A stretch of 49,081 nt of DNA from an uncultured Selenomonadales bacterium (lineage in GTDB: Bacteria; Bacillota; Negativicutes; Selenomonadales; Selenomonadaceae). Shown piece by piece: positions 8,505 to 16,041 of the stretch; position 1 is the first letter of the stretch; each line of letters begins with the position of its first letter. Where the stretch lies: positions 1-49,081 of the forward strand of contig CAMHCS010000022.1 in the NCBI GenBank assembly GCA_946183785.1. The letters run 5' to 3'. The notes below the pieces were generated by a model. It searched no databases. It saw only the letters and a program-made list of their open reading frames with translations, and was not told where the DNA came from. Position numbers and translations under genes: made by a program.

Positions 8505-8813
8505 CTACTGCTTTATGTCGTGCACAATCACTTCGTAGCCGCGTTTTTTCCATCGCTCCTTCAATTTGTCGATATACTGCGGATTCACGTGATGCCAGAC
8601 CTTATAGCCCTTGCTGTTTTTCATGAGCTGGTCCACATATTGGAAATCTCCCCGTTGGGTGAACTTAATGAGCTCGTCCATATCTCCCTGATAATCCCCG
8701 CCGATCGCGAAATTCGGCCAGACATTCCGGAACAGGACGACTACCTTTTTGCCTCCCACCACATTCTCCAGTTCATCGTCCGTCATCTGCTTGTTCATCA
8801 ATTCGTTTGCCAT
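8505..8813 (-). CDS. GG-leader peptide (probable RiPP or bacteriocin-like precursor), 102 aa
   Basis: Start chosen at the ATG preceded by AAGGGG; the longer upstream frame has no such site. The leader MANELMNKQMTDDELENVVGG ends in GG and is paralogous to that of the 99-residue peptide. The 81-residue remainder (KKVVVLFRNVWPNF ... YEVIVHDIKQ) is aromatic-rich, has no cysteine and looks like a small folded domain rather than a linear core. The stop is TAG followed directly by TGA. Confidence 0.75.
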   Translation of the reverse strand: MANELMNKQMTDDELENVVGGKKVVVLFRNVWPNFAIGGDYQGDMDELIKFTQRGDFQYVDQLMKNSKGYKVWHHVNPQYIDKLKERWKKRGYEVIVHDIKQ

Positions 8814-8867
8814 TTTCGTTACCCCTTTTTTATGAGGTCGTTGTTTCACTTTTTGCTTTCATCCGTA

Positions 8868-8896
8868 TATATGCGTGAGCCGAAAAATCCTGACAG
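8868..8896 (-). promoter_or_regulatory. Shared RiPP promoter, copy 3
   Basis: On the minus strand CTGTCA (8891-8896) is 17 bp from CATATA (8868-8873), followed by TACGGATGAAAGC. The -35 lies in a near-perfect palindrome AAAATCCTGTCAGGATTTT, which could be an operator. Confidence 0.65.
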
Positions 8897-8980
8897 GATT
8901 TTTGAAAAAAATTGCTATCCCCGTAATATGGGGGGGACAGCGCTTTTTCCTTTTTTAGGAACGTAATAAAATCGTAAGAA

Positions 8981-10057
8981 TTAAAACGGCAATACTTTTT
9001 GGAGATTGTCGGCAATCTCCTTCTGCTTATTTGGGTATGGGTGGGAATAGGTGTTAGCAGTAGTACTTGGTTTTGCATGCCCCAGCCGAGAAGCGATAGC
9101 GATGATAGGAACGCCTTGCTCAATCAGCAAGCTTGCGTGCGAATGCCGTAAATCATGGACCCGCACCGAGGGAAGATTTTCCTTTTCAGTGTATCGACGA
9201 AGCTTTAACCACAGTGAAGAATTTGAAACACAATCAAAAATCCGTTGCTTTGCTGATATTTGCCCCAAGCCGTTCAAATATTCCTTGATAATCCGTACCA
9301 GCGAAGAGGGCATGGTGATTACACGATTACTTTTTTCTGTTTTCGGGCCAGTAATAATGTCCTTTGACTTCACTCGCATATACGTCTTGCTAATGGCGAC
9401 AGTGTTATTCTCAAAATCAAAATCATCCTTTGTGAGTGCGAGCATTTCACCTACACGGCACCCCGTCAGAAAAAGGAAGGCATAGGCAGCAGCGAAAATA
9501 TATTCCTGATCTGCAAGGAGAGCGGAACGCAAACGGTTGAATTCCTCTAATGTAAGAAAGTTCATTTCTTTCGACTTGGTGTTTCCCATCTTTCCGGCGG
9601 CCTTCGCAGGATTGCGGAGCAGGCCGTAAAACTTCACGGCAAAGTTGAGTATGGTGGAAAGAATACGATTGATACGGTGCAGGGTGCTTGGTGCGTATTC
9701 CTCCGTATTATATGTGGACTGCCATTTCCTGATAGTGGCCGGTGTGATTTCGTTTATAGCGAGTTTCCCGAAAAATGGCCTCAGATGGTTTTCTATAACA
9801 TACTCTCGGTCAATCACTGACGATTCTTTTGCGTGGTGACGGAAATCGTCAAGATAGATTTCAATCAACGTATCAAAAGTCATATCCGGTGTACCCGCAA
9901 TACGCTCAAGAAAGCTACGCTCATATTCTTTTGCCTCGCGCTGTGAGGAAAATCCTTCTTTCTTTTTCTGCTTTCTCGCCCCGGTCCAATCGGTGAAATA
10001 GAATGATGCAAACCATGTCGTTTTGCCTGTTTTGCTAATTTTTTTATAGACTGGCAT
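8981..10057 (-). CDS. int: Tyrosine recombinase / integrase of a mobile element
   Basis: A 358-residue phage/Tn916-type integrase. An N-terminal AP2-like arm-binding region (MPVYKKISKTGKTTWFASFYF, also GFSSQREAKEYE) precedes the SAM-like core-binding domain (about 60-150) and the catalytic domain. Catalytic residues are visible: Arg in GCRVGEML, His-x-x-Arg in HDLRHSHASLL, His in LGHAKPSTT and Tyr in NTYSH. The ATG is preceded by AAGGAGGGG; the 16 extra upstream codons are not used. It should insert and excise the accessory element that begins near here. No tRNA or obvious attachment core is seen in the 90 bp beyond its stop, so the element boundary is unresolved. Confidence 0.92.
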   Translation of the reverse strand: MPVYKKISKTGKTTWFASFYFTDWTGARKQKKKEGFSSQREAKEYERSFLERIAGTPDMTFDTLIEIYLDDFRHHAKESSVIDREYVIENHLRPFFGKLAINEITPATIRKWQSTYNTEEYAPSTLHRINRILSTILNFAVKFYGLLRNPAKAAGKMGNTKSKEMNFLTLEEFNRLRSALLADQEYIFAAAYAFLFLTGCRVGEMLALTKDDFDFENNTVAISKTYMRVKSKDIITGPKTEKSNRVITMPSSLVRIIKEYLNGLGQISAKQRIFDCVSNSSLWLKLRRYTEKENLPSVRVHDLRHSHASLLIEQGVPIIAIASRLGHAKPSTTANTYSHPYPNKQKEIADNLQKVLPF

Positions 10058-10150
10058 AAAAACCCCTCCTTCGGATATGGCAAAAATGCCCCGAAGGTGG
10101 TACAATCTTAATTGCTAGGTCGGATTGTTCCTTTGGGAGCTTTCTGCCGC

Positions 10151-10181
10151 AGCCGCTTCTGTGTTGGCGCACGGAAGCGGC
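10151..10181. other. Inverted repeat between integrase and repressor genes
   Basis: AGCCGCTTC and GAAGCGGCT are complementary around a 13-nt loop, followed on the plus side by TTCTTATT. It looks like a terminator for rightward transcription, yet no plus-strand gene ends here. It could be a decayed terminator or part of the integrase regulatory region. Confidence 0.4.
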
Positions 10182-10208
10182 TTTCTTATTATTCGATCAT
10201 TCGTTCAA

Positions 10209-10685
10209 TTATTCTTTTTCTGAACGAATTTGGAGAGCGTCGATGACAAGACGCTCAAACATTAATCTCGACGAACGTTCGTGGATGTCCTTGAGTCGCC
10301 TCATAAACCTTGAAAAATCGGCTCTTGAGCCAAATGAAACGCTCGAAAGCTCGCGACCTGATTCCTTTTCGCGGATTTGCACTACAACTGTAGATGATTT
10401 TTCAGAAGCGTTTTCCTCCACTACCATATACTGCATTCCATCACCAGTCTCCATCTCGTTTACAATCTGCTTGAAACGTTCAAATTCGTCCAGTGAGCGA
10501 CCAAGAAGTTTGTCCATCGGGACATGAAGCGCGTCGGCAATAGCTATGAGAGTTTTTTCTGGTGGCCAAACGCCATTCTCGTAGCTGCAGTATTTCGTAT
10601 AGCCAATCCCAAGTTCCTCCGCAAAAGCCTTGGCGGAAGGGCTGACTTTAGAGCGAAGCCGTTTCAGGTTCCGTCTCAGCGACAT
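10209..10685 (-). CDS. XRE-family HTH repressor
   Basis: A 158-residue regulator with an N-terminal helix-turn-helix (SPSAKAFAEELGIGYTKYCSYENGVWPPEKTLIAIADAL, described in parts) of the lambda Cro/XRE type. The C-terminal half is about 90 residues without a recognised domain. It is transcribed towards int and divergently from the small HTH gene at 10866, the usual control arrangement of an integrative element. The GGAGGTGA ribosome-binding site is clear. Likely targets are the TCTAAA repeats in the divergent promoter region. Confidence 0.85.
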   Translation of the reverse strand: MSLRRNLKRLRSKVSPSAKAFAEELGIGYTKYCSYENGVWPPEKTLIAIADALHVPMDKLLGRSLDEFERFKQIVNEMETGDGMQYMVVEENASEKSSTVVVQIREKESGRELSSVSFGSRADFSRFMRRLKDIHERSSRLMFERLVIDALQIRSEKE

Positions 10686-10721
10686 TTTATCACCTCCTTA
10701 AACATATTTTATCCAATTTAA

Positions 10722-10770
10722 TCTAAAAATTCAAGGCCTGATCTAAAGAAATTATATTCGCGAGTCTAAA
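10722..10770. promoter_or_regulatory. Three spaced TCTAAA repeats in the divergent control region
   Basis: TCTAAA occurs at 10722-10727, 10742-10747 and 10765-10770 in the same orientation, about two helical turns apart. A TATAAT at 10792-10797 faces the small HTH gene. These are plausible operators for the XRE repressor. Binding is inference. Confidence 0.4.
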
Positions 10771-10865
10771 ATCACCGGAATATAAGTCTGCTATAATGTT
10801 TATAAGAACTAAAAAATATATGGATTATCGCAGAAAATGCGAATTCCACGCAGGAGGTCAGGCTT

Positions 10866-11087
10866 ATGAGTATACAGAAAAACGACAAAGACACGATAGC
10901 GTTGGAAACGGCAGAATCGGTGTTTATTCGTATTCCGGAAGCAATGGAAATAATGGGCTGTTCAAGGTCGACCGCGCAACGATGTTTCACGGAAGTTAAT
11001 AAAAAACTAAGGGAGCAAGGTTGCTTTACGATTGCTGGACGGTGCAACCGTCGCGCGTTTTATCGAGCGATTGGGCTTGATCGGTGA
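10866..11087 (+). CDS. Small HTH DNA-binding protein, possible excisionase or activator
   Basis: A 73-residue basic protein. The segment VFIRIPEAMEIMGCSRSTAQRCF has the pattern of a winged or AlpA/MerR-type helix-turn-helix (IPEAMEIMGCSRSTAQR), followed by NKKLREQGCFTIAGRCNRRAFY. Excisionase-like proteins of integrative elements have this size and place, opposite the repressor. The start has AGGAGG 8 nt upstream. Which job it does (excision or gene control) cannot be told from sequence. Confidence 0.65.
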   Translation: MSIQKNDKDTIALETAESVFIRIPEAMEIMGCSRSTAQRCFTEVNKKLREQGCFTIAGRCNRRAFYRAIGLDR

Positions 11088-11278
11088 AATAATACCAATT
11101 ACTGCGGTCGCGAAGTTGATTGTACACAGGAGCCCAAATTCCACTCACAGAAGATACCTGTATGTGTTACAGCAGTTGCGCGACGAGCTTCACAATATCC
11201 TCGATTCCGACCCTCTTTTTCAGTTACCATTTCGAAACATTAGCCCCATTTCGGTAATTGTCATGTAATCGAGTAGGA

Positions 11279-11402
11279 GGCGGTGATTAACCACCGCCCT
11301 CTCACCACCGTTCGTACCGTTCGGTACACGGCGGTTTCAATAGTTGACGTGTACAGACTGATACGCCACGACTAAGTCATAAAAGCCAAAGCGTATCAGT
11401 CT
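11279..11402. other. Hairpin-rich noncoding region in the 11088-11597 gap
   Basis: Three inverted repeats follow one another: GGCGGTG/CACCGCC (11279-11298), the perfect 14-bp palindrome GTACCGTTCGGTAC (11314-11327), and AGACTGATACGC/GCGTATCAGTCT (11355-11366 and 11391-11402) followed by TTCTTTT. The last can act as a terminator. Clusters like this are found at transfer or single-strand origins of mobile elements, but no relaxase gene is present. The remainder of the 510-bp gap shows no supported gene. Confidence 0.45.
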
Positions 11403-11597
11403 TTCTTTTGTCAAAACATATCCAAATTAAACATAACCGCTCTCGCGTCAATGATAGCGCGAGGGCGGTCTCTTTTTTTATCCCAGCAAGCCCTCCGATA
11501 ACATTTCTGCGCTCTCGCGAAAATCCCTGCGCCGAGAAGAATCCCTCTGATAAGATTGTCGCGAAGTCGATGGTTGTATTTTCCAAGGGGGGATGCA

Positions 11598-11822
11598 ATG
11601 GTTATCATGAGCAATATCCATCTATCAGAGAGGTTGTCTGGGCTGAAGATGACGCCAGAGCAGTCCGCTTACTTTCTTTTGGGCTACGTCTTCTCGTTAG
11701 CGGAGACGCTTGCCGATCAAGAGCTGCAAGGAAGAATCGTTGATGAAGACGAGCGCAAAATCATCGAAGCGGAATACCGTAAAATTCTAGCCGCGGAAGT
11801 AAGGAGGGATTGCCCATGCTAA
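11598..11822 (+). CDS. Small acidic hypothetical protein, 74 aa
   Basis: Start at the ATG preceded by AAGGGGGG. The product (MVIMSNIHLSERLSGLKMTP...) is predicted helical, with TPEQSAYFLLGYVFSLAETLADQEL and an acidic middle. No family is recognised. The stop overlaps the start of the next gene by 7 nt, so the two are translationally coupled. It belongs to the cargo of the integrative element. Confidence 0.6.
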   Translation: MVIMSNIHLSERLSGLKMTPEQSAYFLLGYVFSLAETLADQELQGRIVDEDERKIIEAEYRKILAAEVRRDCPC

Positions 11823-12046
11823 AAAGAATGGCCGAGTGCGCTTGGCAGGCAACTTGTGCACATCTCGAGGATTGCAAATCGCCTGCGGAAGTTGCACAGG
11901 CTTTTGACGTCGCCTTGAGATCTATCGTTGCATACCAAGTATTGCATAATGAGTTCGATCTTGAAGACGACTCCAAGGAGGTGGAGCTAGCCGACCTTGA
12001 CGACTGCCCCGGCTGGCAACATCTGATCGAAAACGAAGAAGAATAA
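11816..12046 (+). CDS. Small acidic hypothetical protein, 76 aa
   Basis: The ATG is preceded by AAGGAGGGA. The protein is helical and acidic (CKSPAEVAQAFDVAL, LEDDSKEVELADLDDCPGW, ENEEE). No family is recognised. It overlaps the preceding gene and is followed by the duplicated membrane-protein cassette. Confidence 0.6.
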   Translation: MLKRMAECAWQATCAHLEDCKSPAEVAQAFDVALRSIVAYQVLHNEFDLEDDSKEVELADLDDCPGWQHLIENEEE

Positions 12047-12100
12047 CCACCATAGGTGAAAAGAGCCTAATTTTGTCAGGTCCTTTAAGGAGGTGATGAT

Positions 12101-12370
12101 GTGGGTGTGGACATGGAGCCGACTCGCTACTGGCTACTGTTTGCAGGCATTTTGCTTGTTTTCCTCAGTAGCAGACTCGGGCAAATCGTTTGTTGGCGCT
12201 TGTTTAACATACTGCGCTCTGCGTATTATTTGGCGTTAGCGGTGCTTGCACTATGCGGAGCCTTGTTTTTTAGAGGATTGGGGGTGTTTCTTTGTTGGCT
12301 CGCAAAACGCATAGGGAAAGCGAATTCTGAAAATCCCAACGCCGCTCCTTCCACGAGCAGTAAAATGTAA
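12101..12370 (+). CDS. Two-helix membrane protein, cassette copy 1
   Basis: An 89-residue protein with two hydrophobic segments (WLLFAGILLVFLSSRLGQ and a long YYLALAVLALCGALFF stretch) and a polar tail. A GTG start is chosen because AAGGAGG lies 7 nt upstream. It is paralogous to the genes at 13253 and 48456: all share RYWLLxxGLLLVFLGSxxGQ followed by FNxLRSAYYLA or a close variant. Function is unknown. A small inner-membrane protein or holin-like role could be imagined, without evidence. Confidence 0.65.
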   Translation: MGVDMEPTRYWLLFAGILLVFLSSRLGQIVCWRLFNILRSAYYLALAVLALCGALFFRGLGVFLCWLAKRIGKANSENPNAAPSTSSKM

Positions 12371-12421
12371 TTGCAGGGAGCGAAAAAAATGCAAGGACGC
12401 GGGGGAAAGGAGCAGATTGCA

Positions 12422-12663
12422 TTGAGATATTACGTGGTGAGGATTAAGCGCCTTGGCGATATTCTCATCAAGGCGTCCAGCGCCGAGGAGGCGGCGAAAA
12501 TGGCTATGCAGTTTGATTCGGATTCATGGGGCAACTTCAAGATGCATGTCGAGGCGCCGGTAATGAAGCGAATCAGGATGGCAAGGATATCAAAATCAAA
12601 GGCATGAAACGCAAGGAGAAAAGGCGGAAGGCAATCATATTGGATGGTGAAATCCCCTTTTAA
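12422..12663 (+). pseudogene. DpnD/PcfM-like small protein, cassette copy 1, frameshifted
   Basis: The N-terminal part (MRYYVVRIKRLGDILIKASS, then AEEAAKMA) matches the intact gene at 13579 (MKDYVVKIVRQGEIHIRAKS). Around 12560 the frame shifts by one: the C-terminal part aligned to the intact copy (KRKEKRRKAIILDGEIPF) lies in another frame and stops at 12663, while the original frame stops at 12607. The likely start is TTG after AAAGGAG, by analogy with the paralogue. The MxxYxVxI...A-SAEEA pattern recalls DpnD/PcfM-type proteins of plasmids and integrative elements. Confidence 0.6.
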
Positions 12664-12906
12664 GTCGCAACAATAATGCGTATCAGAAGCGGCAGGCTTC
12701 GGATGCGACGACGAGTTATGAAAGGAGGCGAGGCCGGGCGTATAATTAAAAATACATGGGTCAGCCCAGATCCTGACATTAATTTAGACTACGAAAAACT
12801 TAAAACATGGAGCAAATCGCTGCCCCGATCGCAGAAGCCTAACGGGCAGCGAAGAAGCTCCAGGGCAATATTTCTTGTTACATGATTGGAAGGAAGGTGG
12901 TAAAAA

Positions 12907-13092
12907 GTGTTGAATGCGATGTATGTTTATATGGAGAATATCTTTTTCATGACGTTTGGCTGCCGAACAAGCTCTCTCAAAGGGCTTTTGATATTATTTG
13001 CTATCGATTTATTATTTTTCGCATTAACAATATATTTTTCTATTGATGTGAAGGATAACCGTTTAATGGCTGGTCACGACGCAGGAAAATAG
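12907..13092 (+). CDS. Small single-helix membrane protein, 61 aa
   Basis: GTG start with GGAAGGTGG upstream. The product has one strong hydrophobic segment (GLLILFAIDLLFFALTIYF) and a short polar tail. No family is recognised. It lies between the two copies of the duplicated cassette. Confidence 0.5.
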   Translation: MLNAMYVYMENIFFMTFGCRTSSLKGLLILFAIDLLFFALTIYFSIDVKDNRLMAGHDAGK

Positions 13093-13252
13093 TTTTAGTA
13101 TATATATGTATGATTGTGGCATTAATATGTCGCTAGCCGTTGGCTAATAATGATATAAACTATCCAAGCGGATTACTCAAAAATAAAGCTTCCCCAAAAT
13201 CTCTGCGCCATCGCGCCTCTTTTTGATAAGCTTCCCCCAATGAGGTGATGAT

Positions 13253-13567
13253 GTGTGTGCGGATTTGGAGTCAACTCGATATTTGCTGTTGTGTTCCGGT
13301 CTTCTTCTTGTTTTCCTCGGTAGCCGAACCGGGCAGATCGCTTGCCTGCGCGTATTTAACATGCTACGCTCTGCGTATTATTTAGCGATAGCTATACTTG
13401 CAGCATGCGGAGCTTTGTTTTTTTACTGGCTAGGGAGGTTATTATTGTGGCTCGCAATGCGCATAAAGACAGCGAATTCCGAAAATCCCGACGCCGCCCC
13501 AGTCTCCCAGAGTAAAATATTGGCGCAAGGAGCGGAAAAAGGAAGCCCACGGAAGGCACAGGAATGA
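13253..13567 (+). CDS. Two-helix membrane protein, cassette copy 2
   Basis: A 104-residue paralogue of the gene at 12101 (LLLVFLGSRTGQIACLRVFN, SAYYLAIAILAACGALFF) with a longer polar tail. GTG start after GAGGTG. DNA similarity extends over the coding region, so the two cassettes arose by duplication about 1.15 kb apart. The stop is 11 bp before the start of the intact DpnD/PcfM-like gene. Confidence 0.65.
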   Translation: MCADLESTRYLLLCSGLLLVFLGSRTGQIACLRVFNMLRSAYYLAIAILAACGALFFYWLGRLLLWLAMRIKTANSENPDAAPVSQSKILAQGAEKGSPRKAQE

Positions 13568-13578
13568 GGGATGTAGCA

Positions 13579-13815
13579 ATGAAGGATTATGTTGTAAAGA
13601 TTGTTCGTCAAGGCGAGATTCACATCCGAGCCAAGAGCGCAGAGGAGGCTGCGTGTATGGCAGGGCGATATGGCTTTGGTTCGAACAATTTTGAGCTCCA
13701 TGTCGAAATCAACCGCAGTACAGCGGAGCAGAACGACAAGGAAGCCGACGGAGGCAAAAAGCGCAAAAAGAAGCATAGGACTGCAGTTATCTTTAACGAT
13801 GACATTCCCTTTTGA
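13579..13815 (+). CDS. DpnD/PcfM-like small protein, cassette copy 2 (intact)
   Basis: A 78-residue protein: N-terminal beta-alpha pattern MKDYVVKIVRQGEIHIRAKS then AEEAA, and a highly basic C-terminal stretch (KKRKKKHR) ending NDDIPF. The ATG at 13579 follows GAGGGA. The small domain resembles DpnD/PcfM-type proteins of mobile elements, whose role is not established. A strong terminator follows. Confidence 0.6.
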   Translation: MKDYVVKIVRQGEIHIRAKSAEEAACMAGRYGFGSNNFELHVEINRSTAEQNDKEADGGKKRKKKHRTAVIFNDDIPF

Positions 13816-13837
13816 GCGCCTTTTGCAGACTTAACAG

Positions 13838-13864
13838 AAAGCCCCTCGTTTTGAGGGGCTTTTT
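13838..13864 (+). terminator. Rho-independent terminator ending the element's cargo operon
   Basis: AAAGCCCCTC and GAGGGGCTTT pair around GTTTT-type loop bases and are followed by TTTT. It lies 23 bp after the stop of the DpnD/PcfM-like gene. Confidence 0.88.
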
Positions 13865-14300
13865 GCATGCAGTGACAATGCAGATGCAAATAAGTAAATT
13901 TTAAAAAGAATATGTCGTAAGAATAAATTATCGAGAACAAGTGCAGCAGCTTGCAATATGGGACTAATGTATCATTTGGGTCCAAAAGAAAAGAAAAGTT
14001 AACACAGTTAAGGGAAAACATGTTATATTCAAACAAGAATAAACTATTATGATATTTCATTTTATTCTGTCATTTTATTGTTAATGAATGTAGTTCCGAT
14101 ATTATTGCTGATTCAATCAAAAGGCGACTGGAACAATCTATTCTATGCGGAATCTCGCACTAAATAATATGGAAGGAAGTGAAATTCATGATTATCACTA
14201 TAATCCGAAAGGTCGTGAAAGGTCATCCGCCGTAAGCAAGGTTTGTTTGATTTTGTAAAACAATCTAAAGGTAAAATAAATGTACAGGAGGAACCATCTT
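13865..14300. other. A+T-rich intergenic stretch with at most a short peptide frame
   Basis: No gene of normal size is supported. One 29-codon frame (14169-14258, MEGSEIHDYHYNPKGRERSS...) is open, and its first bases include GGAAGGAAGT, but it may be the 3' remnant of a longer gene. The last 16 bp hold the AGGAGG ribosome-binding site for the gene that starts at 14301. Confidence 0.4.
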
Positions 14301-14316
14301 ATGAATAAAAACAAAA

Positions 14317-14341
14317 GGCTATGTCACAACAAACAGTTGAT
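14317..14341 (+). repeat. Left terminal inverted repeat of the transposon
   Basis: GGCTATGTCACAACAAACAG and the following TTGAT match the complement of 16017-16041 with about three differences. The 8-bp target duplicate AAACAAAA lies directly outside. Confidence 0.9.
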
Positions 14342-14357
14342 AAATAGCCATTTTTAT

Positions 14358-14379
14358 AGGGGAGTATCAGAACTCCCCT
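14358..14379 (-). terminator. Terminator of lnu(C)
   Basis: On the minus strand AGGGGAGT and ACTCCCCT form an 8-bp stem around TCTGAT, followed by ATAAAAATGG. It is 19 bp beyond the lnu(C) stop. Confidence 0.75.
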
Positions 14380-14397
14380 ACAAACTGTTATTTGCAG

Positions 14398-14892
14398 TTA
14401 TCTATACTCATTTGGAATTTCGATATGAAGTGTCTCACACAATAACTTCACATCATGTGCATCATTTTCATCAAACTCGTATCCCAGATGGAACATTACT
14501 TGACTATATGGTTCAATACAGGAAACCTCTATTTCCTCAATTCTTCCTTTACCCGAAAAAGTTTCTACCGGAAAACAATCCCCATCATAAAGAATTTCAC
14601 CTTCGTCCGTATATTCAAAACAATGCAAATCAATAATTCTGTTTTTCAAATCTTCCCATACAGTATGGTTCAATGTTGTATATTCCATCTTAATCTCATA
14701 AAAGCCATTAGCTTTCATTATTTCTATAAAGTTCTGATAATCGTTCTTTTCTACAAAAATGTCAATATCATTATGGGCTCTTGACTGATATCCAAGAAGA
14801 GCATCTACACCCCAGCCACCATCAAGAAAGACTTTAATCTCCGCATCTATTGCAAATTGAAGAATCTGTTTTACATCTGTTATATTGACCAT
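14398..14892 (-). CDS. lnu(C): Lincosamide nucleotidyltransferase Lnu(C)
   Basis: A 164-residue enzyme that transfers a nucleotide to lincomycin and clindamycin and so inactivates them. The sequence (MVNITDVKQILQFAIDAEIK start; FLDGGWGVDALLG; HNDIDIFV; LIDLHCFE; HIEIPNEYR end) is recognisable as Lnu(C). Nucleotidyltransferase-fold acidic residues are in GWGVDALLG and NDIDIFV. The ATG is preceded by GGAGATGATAAG. A 23-residue upstream extension of the frame runs into the transposase gene and is not used. It is followed by its own terminator and lies inside the transposon. Confidence 0.96.
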   Translation of the reverse strand: MVNITDVKQILQFAIDAEIKVFLDGGWGVDALLGYQSRAHNDIDIFVEKNDYQNFIEIMKANGFYEIKMEYTTLNHTVWEDLKNRIIDLHCFEYTDEGEILYDGDCFPVETFSGKGRIEEIEVSCIEPYSQVMFHLGYEFDENDAHDVKLLCETLHIEIPNEYR

Positions 14893-14915
14893 CTTATCAT
14901 CTCCACAAATTCTAA

Positions 14916-15953
14916 TTAGGCGACCAGAGGAACTGCTGGTCTGTTTGATAAATCTCTGCATTTAGCAGTTTTCAATGTTGCCAAAACGAAAGTCAAGAAG
15001 ATGTTCCTTTTCTCCATGTCGCTTTCTTTGGCGTAATTTACAAGGTTGTTCCACACAAGGTAGTTATTCAGATACTTGGTAGAAACACCATTAAAGCCAC
15101 GCATAAACCTCTTTAACTGGCTATGGTAACTATTGATATGTTGGATATTATAAATGCCTTTCTTGGCTTTGCCAGTCTTTAACTGCACAAGGTCAATGCC
15201 ATTGGCATTTGTAAATCTCACATAGGAGTTCATCTTGTCCGTAACAAGAGTGGAATTGGTCTTAATCCTACCATCATAAATATGATGTAAATCTCTTGTA
15301 GAAACTCTACCAGTATTCGTAATCTTGGAGATAGACAAGCCATTCCTATTAACCGCACAAGGAACACATACCTTTTCTTGGGACAAGCCTCTGATATGTG
15401 TAGAATGACCACGCTTATGAGCCTTGCGTGGCATAGCAAATGTCTTACTCTTGCTATGATTGCCCTTGTACGAGATGGCGAAAAAAGTTTCGTCAGCCTC
15501 AATAATGCCGTCAAGGGTAACATCGTCTGCCATATTCTGAAGTGCATCCAAAATCTTGTGTCTCCAAAGGAATGCGGTGTTTCTGTGAATCCCACAAGCA
15601 ACAGCAGTCTTACGAATGGATAAGCCATTCATCATACAATCAATGTACTGCTCCCACACGGACAAGTCTTTTCTTGTACCAGACACAATGGAGTTCGTAG
15701 CAATCACGAAGGACTTGCCACAATCCTTACATACATATCGCTGTGTGCCATCTTTACGATGACCATTGCGAACCACATGGATACAGCCACAAAGAGGGCA
15801 TACACGACCATTTGCAAAGCGTTCCTTTGCTACGAAATCTTCAATATTCAAAGACTTTACAAAGGCAGGACTTAAAAGCATTGTTTTAAGGCTTTCCTGC
15901 TCTGCGACAGTCAACTTACCGATAATATCTAATGCGTCTTTGATAGTAGGCAT
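14916..15953 (-). CDS. IS1595-family (ISSag10-like) transposase
   Basis: A 345-residue transposase with an N-terminal zinc ribbon (CPLCGCIHVVRNGHRKDG, CKDCGKSF), an HTH-like region (GLSIRKTAVACGIHRNTAF) and an ISXO2-type catalytic domain starting DGIIEADETFFAISYKG, with HINSYHSQLKRFMRGFNGVS and NNYLVWNN near the end. The start ATG is chosen because AAGGAGGTAA lies 6 nt before it; an in-frame TTG two codons earlier has poorer spacing. It is 23 bp upstream of lnu(C) on the same strand. Confidence 0.94.
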   Translation of the reverse strand: MPTIKDALDIIGKLTVAEQESLKTMLLSPAFVKSLNIEDFVAKERFANGRVCPLCGCIHVVRNGHRKDGTQRYVCKDCGKSFVIATNSIVSGTRKDLSVWEQYIDCMMNGLSIRKTAVACGIHRNTAFLWRHKILDALQNMADDVTLDGIIEADETFFAISYKGNHSKSKTFAMPRKAHKRGHSTHIRGLSQEKVCVPCAVNRNGLSISKITNTGRVSTRDLHHIYDGRIKTNSTLVTDKMNSYVRFTNANGIDLVQLKTGKAKKGIYNIQHINSYHSQLKRFMRGFNGVSTKYLNNYLVWNNLVNYAKESDMEKRNIFLTFVLATLKTAKCRDLSNRPAVPLVA

Positions 15954-16016
15954 ATCCAATTACCTCCTTCGGTGGTACTGTTTCTTACTATTATTATACG
16001 CTATTTCTCGTCAAAA

Positions 16017-16041
16017 ATCAACCATTTGTTGTGACAGAGCC
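16017..16041 (-). repeat. Right terminal inverted repeat of the transposon
   Basis: The complement reads GGCTCTGTCACAACAAATGG then TTGAT, matching the left end. Outside it is AAACAAAA, the second copy of the target duplication. Confidence 0.9.

Larger units (their letters stand above)
14317..16041. mobile_element. lnu(C) mobilizable transposon, MTnSag1/ISSag10 type
   Basis: A 1725-bp unit bounded by imperfect terminal inverted repeats and flanked by the identical 8-bp sequence AAACAAAA on both sides (14309-14316 and 16042-16049), the duplication length expected of IS1595-family elements. It carries an IS1595-type transposase and lnu(C) on the same strand. The combination is known from the streptococcal transposon MTnSag1, described as mobilizable in trans by Tn916-like elements. 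The insert is more A+T-rich than the flanks, in line with recent arrival. Confidence 0.93.

Noticed and set aside
11032..11268. 78-residue frame overlapping the small HTH gene
   Set aside because: It begins at TTG inside the HTH gene, lacks a ribosome-binding site and shows no coherent protein pattern.
12676..12885. 69-residue basic frame between the two cassettes
   Set aside because: No ribosome-binding site at its possible starts and low-complexity Arg/Ser content; could be real but is not supported.
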